The notes beneath the pieces are model-generated. The model was not told the origin of the DNA and made no database searches. It saw nothing but the letters and a program-made list of their open reading frames with translations. Source: Parietaria judaica (lineage: Eukaryota > Streptophyta > Magnoliopsida > Rosales > Urticaceae). Taken from it: a stretch of 64,000 nucleotides of DNA. Made by a program: the position numbers and the translations under genes. The stretch spans positions 28,452,001 through 28,516,000 of the forward strand of contig OX940864.1 in assembly GCA_954871525.1 (NCBI GenBank), written 5' to 3'. Shown here piece by piece: positions 33,936 to 47,133 of the stretch; the first letter of the stretch is position 1, and every line of letters starts with the position of its first letter.

Positions 33936-36900
33936 GATCTAAAAGGTCGGTGCTTTTCGCTTTTATGAAGCCATTGATGGGCATTAGCGTGAGAAAGGCT
34001 CTACAATATTAAATTATTCGCAACACTATTGCTTTACTGTTGAAAAGTACTTAGAATATGAAGTGAATGAACTTTATTGGTGTATATTTGATGCTAAGTT
34101 TACGTCCGGGATTTCGATCTCGTTCTCATAACGGGACCCGTGATGATCGCTCGTAAACTCAATCTCTTCACAAAGTGAGAGAGAGAGAGAGACCGAGTTT
34201 CAAACTTCCGATTAGGGTTAAGATAATTGCCAGTAATAAAAAGGGACCCGATTATAGCTAGGTCATAACCCGGCCAAAAGCGGAAATAACTTGATTAGCT
34301 AATACCCAAATACTTAAAAGACATAAATAATTGAATAGCCTAATGGAAATAACTACGGACGTCGTAACAGGACCCGTGATGACGATAATTAGAGAACCCG
34401 AGAACGCTACGATCAATGATCACCCTAAATTCAATCTATTCTCAAAGTGAGAAAGAGACCAAGTCTCGATTAGGGATCCATCTTGTTTGGTAAGTCTTAC
34501 CGAACTCACTAACGGGGATGTGAATTAACAATACGGACCGTAGCAAGCCTTGAAGTCATTGCATCATTATACAACACATATGAGTTTGAGTACAATGATA
34601 AAGCTTTAGACTGTGATAGATTAGGTGAAAGGTCCCTAATACAGTAGAATTTTAAAATGGGATCATATTACTTAGTTATGTTATCTACCCTTTGGAATTA
34701 TTTTAGGGCTGTTAGTCCTTATACATAAATGTAAATAATGTGTGGAATCGGGTACCGATACGAATAAGAATTAAGCCAACGGGGAATTCACTAATGTGAT
34801 GAACCCCCGGACACTTTATGGCAATCGATGACGTAATCAAAGTATGTCTAATTTCGAGAGTAGGACAATCCTCTCTAATAGATGATCTTAATAAGAGTTA
34901 CAATGTAATCTCATACCAATTACCTAATTTACCCTCCATTAATTAAGTACTGAAAAATACTCCTATTACTGAAAAACAATAAAAAGACCAATAAAGAAAT
35001 ATATAAAAACATCTAAATTGCTGTTTTGCCCTTCCCCTTTAAGTCTTAGCTTCTTCTTTGAACTAAGAATCATGCAAAAGAAAAGTTTGAAAGGGAAAGC
35101 AAACACTAGTTCAGATTTTTTATTGCTCTGATTTGTGCAACTGGGATAAAGAATCTTCTCTTCAAGCTTGTTCAAAGTTATTTTCCATAAAGTGAAGAGT
35201 GTATCTTTGAGGAATATAATATGAGAGTTGACTTTCCAGATCATATCTTTCAGGAATATAATTTGATGAAGCTTTTTTTTTTTCTTTTTTTTTCAGGGCA
35301 TATATCTTAGGTTCCAATGGAGTTATGTTATGTCATGCATTTCAGCTATTAGATTTGAAACTAAAGTAAATAAATCCATATAAGATATTGGCTTCTTAGG
35401 GAGATAAGAACCTTGAAGCCTTTTTTTTTTTTAATATTTATTTTCGGTACATATTATGTATAAACTCAATATTTATTAGGTTATTAATTTGTCGAGTATT
35501 TAATTTAGCACTTTCTTAAATCGGGACCAGATAAATATGATGTGTCAATATATTAGTTATCTCCTCAAGCTGTTTAAGAGTTTCTGTTATCTTTTCATGT
35601 CTCATATTATGGTAGGGTCAACAGTCTTATATAATTGTCCTCTCAGGCTTTTACACTGCTGATAGCAAAGGCTCTAGCCAGAATCAAGTACCGCAATATC
35701 GGGTTTTCTACAATTTTTTGGTTGGGTCTTGGTTTTTCGAGACAAAACAAAAGTTTGGTAACAATGGTTGAACCGCAATTGGGTATTGGGCTTTTTGTGG
35801 TTTCTTTGGTCCGGTCTCGATTATTCGGGCTTCAAGAATAGGGTTTGGTTTTGGTTTTGAAAACGCCCGACCATAAAATTTGCGCACATGAGCATAATTG
35901 GGCCAAGCTCGGAATTTGAAATCTATATCCGAGTTTCAATAAGTTCAATACCTATTTTCCCAACAACAAAAAAAAAAATCCAATTTTCAATATTTTCTGT
36001 TCTCATAGAAAAATTTTAAACAAAGTTTTAAGATGAAACAAAGTCCAATTTATTAACATATATAGATATATGTTTTAGGACTTAATTGTAAATATGTATA
36101 TTCTGTGTGTTATAACAGATATACATATATTAGTTAGTTTATTTTTAATTAGTTTAATTAGGTTGTTAAACGGTTTCTCTACCCCTCTCTTGTATATATA
36201 GGTTCGGTCAAGTGTAGTCATTCAGTCACGAAATAAAAATTTCTCCGAGGTATTTTCAGTCATCTCCTTCCTCTGAAAATTCAACTCAATTAAATCCATG
36301 TACACATGATATTATATATACTTACATTAACAATATAACGTTTCGTTTGAATATGAATGATTAAAAATTAAGCCTTTCGTCCTTAATATTCATACTGGAA
36401 TCAATTTCAATGGTTCAACTCAATACTTTTGGTCAACCGAAGTACTACACCAATTGGACAAGAAGTAACAATCAATAAACTGGCAGCTTATCAATTTGAT
36501 CTTTTTTTTTTTAATTGAGAAATAGATAAATACTAATTGTGGATTTGTGGGTCTTCCATGATTATTTGTGAATATTAATTTTGTAATCAACTGAAAATTG
36601 GAATAAGAAATGTGGTCAAGTCAACCAAAATACTTGTCAAACAACAAGGGGTTCGTTGGTACGTTTTTACACACTTTTCCGTCTTCACCTTTTCATTGGA
36701 TTATTTTTGTTCTTTTATTTATGTATATCGTATTCCCTATACTCCTCTTTTTTTGTAATGGGATCAAAAGTTGGATCACTAGTCATGCATATTAAATATT
36801 GCATCTTAGCAATAAAAGTAATCTATCGTCAACCCCCAATTTTTACTATTAAATACCCCGCTATTAAAAAATTTACTTAATTTATATTAATAATTTTGCT

Positions 36901-37332
36901 CATTTTTTTTAAATGCATTAAAAATGCATCATGAGGAGTATATTATGATCAAATTCGCAACATGCATACTATGAACACATGTAATGATCTTCTCAAATAA
37001 TACGACTCATTTAATAGTTTATCAAACACAATGATATGTTCTTACTTCTTATAAGTTAGTCAAGTTATCAAACTACATCTTGTAATCTGATATGCTTATA
37101 CTTTAAGATACCTTTAATTAAAATTTATTATTTTTTAAAGAATTTTTTATCTTATATTGGTTGCTTCAAAATAATCACATAATATAATAATCTTGTCAAT
37201 AAATTAAAGGACATAAATAATTAAGGAATGAATTCTTGAATATTTTTCATCAATTTTATTATCTTTTTAATTTTTCAAGAGTTTCAATAATATAGTTTAA
37301 ATAATTAAGCTATTTAATTGCTTTACAATAAG
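33936..37332. other. Intergenic, partial repeats, no gene seen
   Basis: Two imperfect copies of a GGACCCGTGATGA ... CAAAGTGAGA ... GATTAGGG block lie at about 34125-34220 and 34365-34475. Around 36106-36300 the sequence TGTTATAACAG ... CTCTTGTATATATAGGTTC looks like a copia-type LTR start and promoter, but no end or target duplication was found. The rest is AT-rich without recognisable genes. Confidence 0.45.
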
Positions 37333-38793
37333 TAGGGGTGAAACTGGAACCGAGAACGGGGAAATTGATTTTTTTTGTCCCAGCTTTGGTTTTGAATTGA
37401 AAATTCTTGGGTTTTGTTTTTTAATCGGAACCGGGAAGGAACCAGAACAAGTATGAAAATCTTGATTTTTTTTTTCTGGACAAAATATAATCTGGGATGA
37501 AAACAGGGACAAAATCAATGACATAATACAAAAAAAAGAACAAATCCTGGAAAAAATTCTATGACAACCCAAATAACCAAATACAAGTCCAAATCTAAAA
37601 TGTCAAATACCATATCTAAGATACTAAATACCGAGCTCAAATCATTTTTTTCTTTCCTTTGGCCTTGTCCTTCTTTCTCTTGTTCACGTTACTACTCAAT
37701 CCAGTTTTAGCGGAATTAACAGTGAGAATTAAAGTGAACTCGGAAGCCGGAGATTCGGAAACTTTACAAATAGAAAACATTCAACATGACTGAGCAAGAC
37801 TAATTACAAACATTCAAAGACCCAAACATTCAAGACTAAACAAATGCAAACATTTAACACAGAATCGAAACGAAATACAAACATTGAACATTATTCGTAA
37901 ATTAAACGTATTAAAAAGACTAAGTACAACATAAAAAACACAGTATAAAAATGACATGGTAAAAAAAAGATATAATTAAATTAAAACAACATGAAACCGG
38001 ACCCGGGATAAAAAACGGGGAACTTCCTAATTTGTCTTGGTTTTGTTTTTTCAAACAGGAATCGGCAGTGACAGAACTAGAATTTTGTAGTAGGGGGGCC
38101 GGAAAAAAAATCGTTCATAAGGATTTTAATAACAAAATGAAATTATTTTCATTTTTAATAATCAAACTATTTAAAAGAAGGTAAGATAGGGTCTTGACAT
38201 TCTATATGATATACTCTTAAAAGATATGATACTCTTAAAATTTCAAGAAGTAATGAATTATATATGTTATAAATGGTATTGCGTATTTATGTGTGTATAT
38301 ATTTGTTTATATACTAGAATACAAGTTGTATGACAAATTAACAATAAGTAAAATGAATATTAAAATTTAAAAGTAAAACATATTGAAATAATATAATTAA
38401 AAAAAGTAAGACACTGTGCTCAAAGTTACTTTTTATCTCAACCTTTCTTTGTCATGTCATTGTCAATAGCACATGTGTCAGTGTCACTTCGTAAATTCAT
38501 CTTCATCCCAACAAAATTTCTTATTTCTTCTTCCTCAACTCTTCTTATGGGTTTGTTCTGAAGAAAACACAGGGGCCGCTGCACTAGGTCAAGAACAAGA
38601 GAGAGCCACCGTGGGTCGAGCTCAACTAGCTCGGAAAATTTTGGGGGGGCCACGGCTCCTTTTGGCGTTGCCGTAGTTCCGTTGCTGGGAATCGGGACGT
38701 CCCTGTTTATGATATGGTAATTTTTCTTCTTCTTTTAAAAACGGTCCAAAACCGGGACGAAACCGAGAAGCGAGTACAAAATTTTCAGCCCTA
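37333..38793. mobile_element. hAT-like non-autonomous element (outer)
   Basis: Ends TAGGGGTGAAA and, reversed, TAGGGCTGAAA match at 10 of 11 bases. Repeated words with ACCGGGA and GAACCG lie inside both ends. Flanking octamers ACAATAAG and ACAATTTA agree at five bases, so the 8-bp duplication is eroded or mis-set. A second element is inserted inside it at 38066-38687. No transposase. Confidence 0.6.
38066..38687. mobile_element. Nested hAT-like element with GGAATCGG duplication
   Basis: A 622-bp insertion whose flanks are both GGAATCGG (38058-38065 and 38688-38695), an exact 8-bp duplication as expected for hAT. Termini CAGTGACAGAACT and, reversed, CAGCAACGGAACT agree at 10 of 13 bases. Inner margins carry GGGGGGCC on both sides. 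No coding capacity; short frames inside are incidental. Confidence 0.85.
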
Positions 38794-39206
38794 ACAATTT
38801 ACTTATCTAATAATATTAATCTTATACCGTTATTATTTGAATAATATAGGCCAGTTGTTGCTCATAAATTATTTTATATTTTTTACAAGTAGTGGACATC
38901 AAATTTCTTTTTAAATTACAAGACCAATTGTTGCATTAACTCCAATTACTCTAAACTTGAATTCAACATACTTCGTGCATCAAACACGCTATTTTGACTA
39001 TGAAAAACGTGTTTGTAATTTAATTGGATTCACGAAATCCAATTAAATTCCGAGCTTCAAATTATAATCTCTACTTTTATTCTATCTAAAAGATGGTTTA
39101 TTTCTTTATACTTTTACTTAATATATATATATATATATATGTATATGAATATGTGTACGCACTTTAGTCTGTTAACATCCAAAAGACGTGTGTACGCACT
39201 ACGCAC
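38794..39206. other. Intergenic, no gene seen
   Basis: AT-rich, with a short TA run near 39121-39140. The last bases (CTACGCAC) are the left target duplication of the next element. Confidence 0.6.
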
Positions 39207-39906
39207 TAGGGGTGCAAATAAAATCCGAAAATCGGGTAAAAACCCGAATCCGTATACGTATCCGAATTTAAAACCCGAATCCGAATCTGGAATTCGGATC
39301 CGGGTACCCGGTTTAAAACCGGGTTCGGGTACCGGGTAGTGAAATCTTAAAAACCGGGTACCCGGTACCCGGTTTAATACCCGATTTATTTAATTTTTAT
39401 TTATTTTTTAAATAATTTAGGGTTAGGGCTCGACACTCATCTCTCATTTTCATTTCTCATTTTAGGGTTTCATTAAAATATTTTTTTAATTTTTGATGCG
39501 CGGACGGTGAAATTATGATGGAAAGCCGGAGGAACTCGAAGTGCTTTATCATATGTTTTTTTAATGCATTTTAAATTTTAGACAATGGATGCATGTTTTT
39601 TTTTTTTATGTACGAGACATGTGTAATGTTTATTTTGAGATAATTTAATTTTTCTATTAAAAAAAATAAAACGGATCCGGGTAAAAACTCGGATCCGGTT
39701 GAAAATCCGAACTTGGTTTCCAAACCGGATACCGGGTACTAAAACCGGGTACCAATTTTCAACTACCCGGAAATTCGGGTACCCGGAATTCGGGTACCCG
39801 GATTTCGGGTACCGGGTACCGGGTAGTAAATTTCAACTACCCGGAAACCGGGTCCAGGTACTGGGTACTTCAAAAAAACTGGGTACCCGACCCGGTTTCA
39901 CCCCTA
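39207..39906. mobile_element. hAT-like element with CTACGCAC duplication
   Basis: A 700-bp element starting TAGGGGTGCAAAT and ending TTTCACCCCTA, flanked by exact 8-bp repeats CTACGCAC (39199-39206 and 39907-39914). Both margins are filled with many copies of GGGTACCCGG-type palindromic words and ATCCGGGT, clustered within about 180 bp at left and 240 bp at right. The centre is AT-rich. Subterminal short repeats are where hAT transposases bind, so this fits a non-autonomous copy. No gene inside. Confidence 0.88.
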
Positions 39907-39914
39907 CTACGCAC

Positions 39915-42640
39915 TACGCACTAAATAAAAGAAAAGAATGAGTAAAAAAAAGATTCGTACTTCATAGGCTCTTCGCAGTTCTCACGACTAAAGACTTAAA
40001 GTCTAAAAGTATCGAAGATACGCATTTTTTCTGCACCTATGCAATCAATGCTACTTTATAACAAATAAAAACTATTAAATTAATAAATTATACTATTGTT
40101 ATTATCTTATATTCTTATTGGAATTAACCATACCTCGTACTTAATTGATTTTATAAGAGAGTTAAAATAAAACCGTAAACCAAGAATGTTTCCACTTAGT
40201 ACTAGTTATACTACATATAATAGTTTTATTTTGGTGAAATGTACCGTAATTGCCGAGATTTTGGCAATGTGATTTTTTGATCGATAACCTCAAAATCCCA
40301 AGCGACGATATATTGTGAGACATCTATGGCATTTTAATCCTTGACTTCGATAATTTTAGACATAAAACAAAATAATATAAATGGTCGTATGTGATGTGAC
40401 ACTTTTTATGAGTATAAATTTATAATATTGTAACATTCAAAACTATATACATTTATTGTTATCGTATCGTACGTTATAGTTTTTTTTTTTTTTTTTTTTT
40501 AAGTGGATAGCGAAATAAAAACTTAAAGACAAACTCGGAATGTACCCAAACGAAAACTCCTTCCGGTTTAAAAAAAAAAGGGTCCGGTAAGTTTCCATAT
40601 ATTTATCGAAGATAAGCTCGAATAATACTAGTTTATAGAGTAAATTGATAATTGATAAATATAAATCAGGAAATACATAAAATTCAGAAAATCAATTGAT
40701 AATTACTTCATTTATCATTTAATTATTACCTTTCCTTTTTTGATTATTTTTTTTTATATTTTTATTTTTTCCTAAAACTGGTTTTTCACGCCTTTCTTCT
40801 TCGTTTCGGATCTGAAATCGTCATTCTCGATTCCTCTCTGCAACTTCTCGGAGAAGCCATGGCTTGTGCTCCTTGATCCTCGCTTCATGCTTCGTCTTGG
40901 AGCCATGATCAGGTAAAAGTTTGAACGAGTTTTCCGTTGCTGTTTCTTTTAAGGTGAGAAATGTGAGCTCTTGGTTGGATTTCTAGGGTTTGTTTTTGGG
41001 TGATTCCTTTGAATCTGTTGGTCAAGTGTTCTTATGGAATACTGCAATGGAGTTTGTCCAGATTTTGGGTTTCATGAAGAGTAGGTGGTTGCGTTGGCTC
41101 GAGTGCAGGGTATTACTGGTCAGCTGCATTTACGCCATTAGATCAAGCTTCTCTCTTTCTCTCTCTCGCTCTCTATCTGGGTAGATTTCACGGTCCTCTG
41201 ATTCGCAAGCTCCGTGAAAACTCGGAGCTCGGAAAAACCCTAGATTCGTTGCCATTGCTGTGAGCTTCGTTTCGGATTCCTCTTCGTTTCTTTTCGGCGA
41301 ATTTTTTATCTTTTCCTTTTTCGTTTGCATTGCTAAGCTTTTTGAGCTCAGATCCACGCTGTTTCTGTGTTTTTTTTTTTTTCTCGGATTACCTTCCATT
41401 CTTTGTGCATTTGAGCTCTCGTTTTTGGATTATTTTCCTGTTTGTTTCGAATTATTCTATATTCATCTACGTTTGATTATGCAAAATGTGTTTGTGAGAG
41501 AATTTTCTGGACAAAGTTGCTTATAGGCGTGTGTTGTTTGGCTATTGTTCTGTACTGGATCGTTGCTTCTATGCATGTGGCTTTCTTTTTTCTTTTTTGA
41601 ATGGGCATGTGGCTTTCTAGTTCCTTTGGAAAGTGATGAAACTATCTTTATGAGGTGATTATGATTGAAAATTTGCCCTTATTTTTGGGTGGGTTTAATA
41701 AGTAAAATTCTGTTGTAGTTATTCTTATTGAATTTCGGAGCTGCGTTCGGAATATGAAGGAGGTTGAAGATATTCGTCAATTGTCATGATCAACTGTAGG
41801 CATTATGTGATGTTCCGATTTTCAGAATTTAGTAGAGATAGTAATGTTTTGGGTTGGCATTCTTTTGATTGTTTGGGAAATTTCTATGTGATTTTCCCAT
41901 TCTTTTCTTGGTTGTTAATCATGTCGGGGCGGTCGTTTAGAAATTCTAATCCGTTCGTTATTTTTTATTGGGAGGTCTGCTGAATTGATATAATTAATAT
42001 CTGGAGAATGGATTTAGAAGATAAGTTGCCTGCTAAATTGCTAATTAATTTTAGTCCATGTTTGTTAATTTTCCATGTCTGAGTGGTGTTACCTTATGCA
42101 CTTGTTTATATTTTATACTAGTATCGTAAGGTGGGGCGTGTTTATCCACTCGGATCCAGAATAAATACAGTAAGGAAGATTAGGAAGAAAGTTATGTTTC
42201 TGGTGGAACACATTCTAGGAAAAGTAAAGTTATATTAATGCGCTCTGTTTCACAGACATATTTCGTGTAATGTCAATTAAGAGAACAAAAAAAGCGGATT
42301 ATGGGTCCTCATTTGGGCTTGTTATGGTAAAACGTTTGGTCCTCATTAGGGAGAGAAATTTATGTTTCTACTCAACTACTCAAGTACATTTCAGGAAACG
42401 TACAATTCTATTAAATGGCTCTGTTCCTTAGAGACATATTTCTTGTTCTCATATTCGCTAGCTAAAAGTCCGGATCATGCCTTCTTGTATCCTCATTCGG
42501 GCTTGTTATAGAAAAAAGTTTATTCTTTTTCTCTTCTCCAACTTGTGTTGTTTCCACCTCTGCTCTAAAAGTCGTTTCTACCTCTGCTCTAAAAGTCGTT
42601 TCTGATTGCCGTTTCTTTTTATTTTCATGTCCTGTTTCAG
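39915..42640 (+). promoter_or_regulatory. Upstream and first-exon region of the VIN3-like gene
   Basis: To about 40780 the sequence is AT-rich. From 40790 to 40913 it looks like a transcribed leader with a good donor (ATCAG/GTAAAAG at 40913-40914), but its phase does not fit the next coding exon. An ATG at 41047 followed by a weak donor would fit by phase; this is speculative. The rest of the stretch is intron-like. Confidence 0.4.
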
Positions 42641-45221
42641 GTGTTCAAAGCCTTTCTTCCAGTGTACAGAGCACTCCCGAGAAAAGTAGGCACTCGAGCG
42701 ATGCTTCGAGAAGTCCGGAACTGCTTCTAGAGTTCCTGAAATCAGGCCCCAAAAAAGAACTTCTCAAGACCTGCTTCAATAAGGAACGGAAGACCTTCGG
42801 TTCATCAAAAAGCAAAATGACGGACACAGCCATAACTACAAACAAGACAAATAAGAAGCAGGACCCAAGAAAGCCTTCGTCGAGCCCTAGCAATCAGCCT
42901 TCAAGGAAGCAAAACAGGAAGGGCGAGAATCCCATGCGATTTCCTCCCACACTCGAGCAGTCTTCGGAGTTTGGTTCCTCAAATTCATGGATATGTAAAA
43001 ACTCTGCTTGTCGAGCTCTCTTATCTACCAACGACACTTTTTGTAAGAGGTGTTCGTGTTGTATCTGCCACTTGTTTGATGACAACAAGGACCCTAGCCT
43101 TTGGCTGGTTTGCTCGTCAGATTCTGGCGGTGGAGACTCTTGTGGTTTGTCCTGTCACATCGAGTGTGCCTTTCAACGTGAGAAGGTAGGCGTCGTTGAT
43201 CTCGGGCAGTTGATGCAGTTAGACGGTAGCTATTGTTGTGCTTCTTGCGGTAAAGTCACCGGAATTCTTGGGTGAGTGTTGATTTTTCACATCTTATGAT
43301 ATATAAAATAGTAAAATACATGAATCTCCCCTCTTGTCTTTCCATAGACATTCGAGCTTTAATGGACGGGCCCAAACCCTAAAGAAGTTAATTTTAGCGA
43401 TTAGCGTAGGGCTCTTTAAATAAATCAAACTTTATGATTTAATGGACCCCAAACCACACATTAGTAATTAAACCATAAAGCATAACTAAACATGTTATTT
43501 ATTAAAAACACCTTTTAATAATATAGCGTAATTAAGTATCGTAAGTGAACATAGATGAGATTTGAATAATTTTATCTGCTATTGACATACAGTGTTCAAT
43601 CTCATGGGTAGAATGAGTATAAATAGAAATTAGGGAACAAAATGCGCCGTGAACTGATAATGATCTGATTTCGTTGGCGTTGGCAGCTCTTGGAAGAAGC
43701 AACTAGTCGCTGCAAAAGATGCTCGTCGTCTCGACGTACTCTGTTATAGGATATATTTGAGCTACCGGCTCCTAGACAGAACCTCAAGGTTCCGGGAGCT
43801 TCACGAGATTGTTAAAGAAGCAAAGGCAAAACTAGAAACAGAAGTGGGTTTGTTGCACGGTGTGTCGGCCAAGATGGCTCGTGGGATTGTCAGTAGACTT
43901 TCTATCGCTGGTGACATTCAGAAACTCTGCTCTCTTGCAATCGAGAAAGCTGATGAAAGGCTCGCCAACATTTCTAGCACCAATTGCAGAGGTTGATACT
44001 TGTGTTCAATCCCTTATCTCTATTGTTATGTGTAGAAATTTAGAGCTAGGGATTTTTTTTTTTTTTGTAAATAACCTTTGTATATATTTAGCTACTGTAG
44101 TTATGCCAAAAAGTTAGTTAATTATTAAATTCACATATTTAATTCCTCTCTGTTTTTACACTACTACAGAGTTCCCAAACTAATATACTAACTTTCCCGA
44201 TTTTCCTGCAGAGGATTCACTTCCTTCTGCTTGCAGGTTTCTCTTCGAAGAAATTGCGCCTTCCTCGGTCGTGATAATCCTCATCGAGCTCTCGAAAGCG
44301 TCGCTTGATGACATAAAAGGCTACAAGCTTTGGTACCACAGAAGCCGAGAAGAAACCCACTCGAAAGAGCCTAATTGCATTTTCCCGAGAGCTCAGCGAC
44401 GAATCCTGATATCTAATCTGCAGGCGTGCACGGAATACACTTTTCGCATAGTTTCTTACACCGAAACCGGTGACTTGGGCCATTCCGAGGCCAAGTGCTT
44501 TACCAAGAGCGTAGAGATCATCCACAAGAATACTCCCAAGACTAGCAGGAAAGAGAATTCCGTTTCGAAAACCACCACAACAGAGGCCGGTTCTACATCG
44601 GAATTTAAGGTGCGTGACCTTGGAAAGATCCTACACCTTGCATGGGCCCAGCAGGAAGTCCCGTCAGAAGGGCTTTGCAGTGTGCCGGTGAAGCCCGAGA
44701 CTGCGCAAGAGGAAGAACAATTACTCGACCTAAATGTCGCTTCCGTTCCTGACCTAAACGAGGAGCTGACCCCGCCGTTCGAGTCTTCTCACGGCAGCGG
44801 CGACTCGCAGACGTGGACGCACGGCCGGGCGGAAGACGTGCCAGCTGTTGACTCCCGGGCAGAGTTCTGTCGGAAACGGCCAGCGGCCGAGGAGGCGCAC
44901 GACTGCGACAGCACGCTAATCTCCGGCTCGCCGCTCAGAATCTCCGGCGAGTCTTCAAGCCTCGACGAGAGCTTCGAGTACTGCGTGAAGATAATACGGT
45001 GGCTCGAGTGCGAGCGCCACATTACCCGAGAGTTCCGGCTCAAGCTGTTGACTTGGTTCAGCCTAAGGTCAACTGAGCAGGAGCGGAGGGTGGTTAACAC
45101 CTTCATCCAGACCATGATCGACGACCCGAGCAGCCTCGCTGGTCAACTGGTCGACTCGTTTTCCGATATCGTCTCGAGCAAGAGGCCGAGAAATGGATTC
45201 TGCAGCAAGCTGTGGCATTGA
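42641..45221 (+). CDS. VIN3-like (VEL family) PHD protein, start exon unresolved
   Basis: Three coding exons (42641-43271, 43687-43991, 44212-45221) join in phase, giving about 648 codons including stop. Domains in order: a leader with TPEKSRHSSDASRSPELL; a Cys-rich PHD finger (WICKNSACRALLSTNDTFC ... CCICHLFDD ... DPSLWLVC ... CHIECAF); a helical region (KKQLVAAKDARRLDVLCYRI ... ARGIVSRLS); a fibronectin III domain (about GYKLWYH to CTEYTFRIVSY); and a C-terminal VID domain (FEYCVKIIRWLECERHI ... FIQTMIDDPSSLAGQLVDSF) ending KLWH. VEL proteins associate with Polycomb Repressive Complex 2 in nuclei and help silence FLC-type genes; that role is known for the family and not shown here. Which of VIN3, VRN5/VIL1 or VIL2 it matches best was not settled. 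The first exon, expected to end in one base of a glycine codon, was not located with confidence. Confidence 0.9.
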
Positions 45222-46004
45222 AAGCTGCATCAGATAATCTCATTGATTTTTGCCTCGTCTGAGACGGGCAAACATTTTTTTTACCTCAATCACGGTCGAA
45301 GAGTGATTAATTAGTACTAATCGCAGGAGAAGGGAATCCCGGATATTTCTCTGGGAATTGGATGGATTGATTAGGGAGGTGATTATCGGCTCCATTTTTT
45401 AAAATCATAATTAGTAGTTGTATTATTAGTTAAGGAGAATTAGTAGGATTTTAATCACGATTTAATCATTGTCTTCTTGAATTCCAAGATGGCTACATCA
45501 ATGGATCTTGGATTTTCAAGTGATCGTGTCTAATTATTTCTTCTTAAGTGCCCCTAACGACAGATCTTGTTGTCATTTTTTGTCTCTACACAAAATTGTC
45601 AGTCACAGGGCTTGAAAAAAACGACAATAGACAATATATTTGCGGCGTACGACATTTAGTTTTGATCTGACTCCAAAGTACTTTCATTTTAGGGATATTT
45701 TGAGGTAAAGTATCTAATTTTCTTAAAATACGTTCGATAAATTCTCAAATTGATTAGATAGTCAAGGTTGTGAAATCTATGCTTTCGATTGATTCAGTCT
45801 CTTTTGTTTTCTTCCATGTTTGAGGGTTTATTTTTTTATTTTTTTTTATTACTTTTTTTTCTTTCACATTTTCAGATTTTTGGTACCAAATACATTGATT
45901 TCAGTCAATACACGTGTAAATGACTTAACGTTCATAAAGACATACGAAAAGTCAATTGAAAACATAAATTTCACGACCTTAGTTATTTCATGACATTGGA
46001 TGCT
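45222..46004. other. Downstream of the VIN3-like gene, no gene seen
   Basis: Presumed 3' UTR followed by AT-rich intergenic sequence. No canonical AATAAA close to the stop and no other feature supported. Confidence 0.5.
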
Positions 46005-46702
46005 ATAAAAGTTATTGTTTGTTGTTATCGAAACTTATTGAGCTTATTGATGGATTTATCGATGAAAAACGTACAAATATTTTCATACATATTTTACACT
46101 CCAAACATAACATACATTTATAAGTCATAAAACTATTATTTACAAATAACAATTATAAGTTACAAATAACATTTTTTCTTTTACAAATAATAATTATTAT
46201 AACAAATTATAAGTTATAAGTCAAAATGACATATTTAGTTACCTAAGTTAGGGTGCAATTTTAGTTGCACTTAGTTTACTTCCTCATATAGAGTCCCACA
46301 TGGATAGATGACAAAAGTTTAATGATGTTTTTTATATACCAAATATTTGGTATAAGGGCTTGAGCATTTGGGGTCACCCATTTTTTGGAAGAAAGAGTAC
46401 TCACACAAATGTACTACCACCACACACGCACGCCGCCGCCATTCGTCGGGGTGGGGTGAGACGCAAACATAATTATTTTTGCCAAAAGTTTAATCGGTAT
46501 TTTTGCCTCAATTAAAACTAACTTTCATTTTTTGAATTTGCAGCGAAAAGACCTCAGATTATCGCCAGTTTACCCTCGATAATCTTCAACGAAAAGTGCC
46601 AATGTTTTCCAACGATAATCGAGCGATAATTACAAAGCAAAAGCGATTACCGACGATCTTTTACCGAGAACCCATTTCCAGCAATAATCGCGATATTCGA
46701 TA
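46005..46702. mobile_element. Second TCGATAA-repeat element
   Basis: It shares words with the element at 20961-22150: ATTGATGGATTTATCGATG at left and CGATAATCGAGCGATAATTAC ... AATCGCGATATTCGATACACTG at right, in inverted orientation relative to the other copy. The segment 46260-46480 interrupts it with unrelated sequence. Ends and duplication not resolved, so the hAT assignment is tentative. Confidence 0.4.
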
Positions 46703-47101
46703 CACTGGTTTAAACCGACCCACTTAGTTGTCAACTTGTCTTTTATAACAAAAATTGCAACAAAATTCGTAGATAAACCGCATGCCGCATCAAACCGTAC
46801 AATAACTCTTAAATTCGCATAAGAGCCCATATAAGTCTCAAAACTTATAATTTTTTTTAATTAATTTTATCTATAAATAAGTTATATAAATATAACTCAC
46901 TAAAAATTTTAAATACTATAATTTTTTTGAGGTACACCCATTGGTTGGATTTTTTAAAATCTTACAAAAATTCCATCGATATACTCATTTTTCCAACGGT
47001 ATATCCGTAAATTAGACTAGCGTCCAGTTTGCTTTTTCGAGCATTTGAGCATTGATTTTATTATCTGTTGTGAAAATTGGCACTATCTTAATATACAAAC
47101 G

Positions 47102-47127
<26 letters not shown>

Positions 47128-47133
<6 letters not shown>

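Noticed and set aside
36106..36300. Copia-type LTR starting TGTTATAACAG
   Set aside because: Promoter-like text is suggestive but no end and no duplication could be located.
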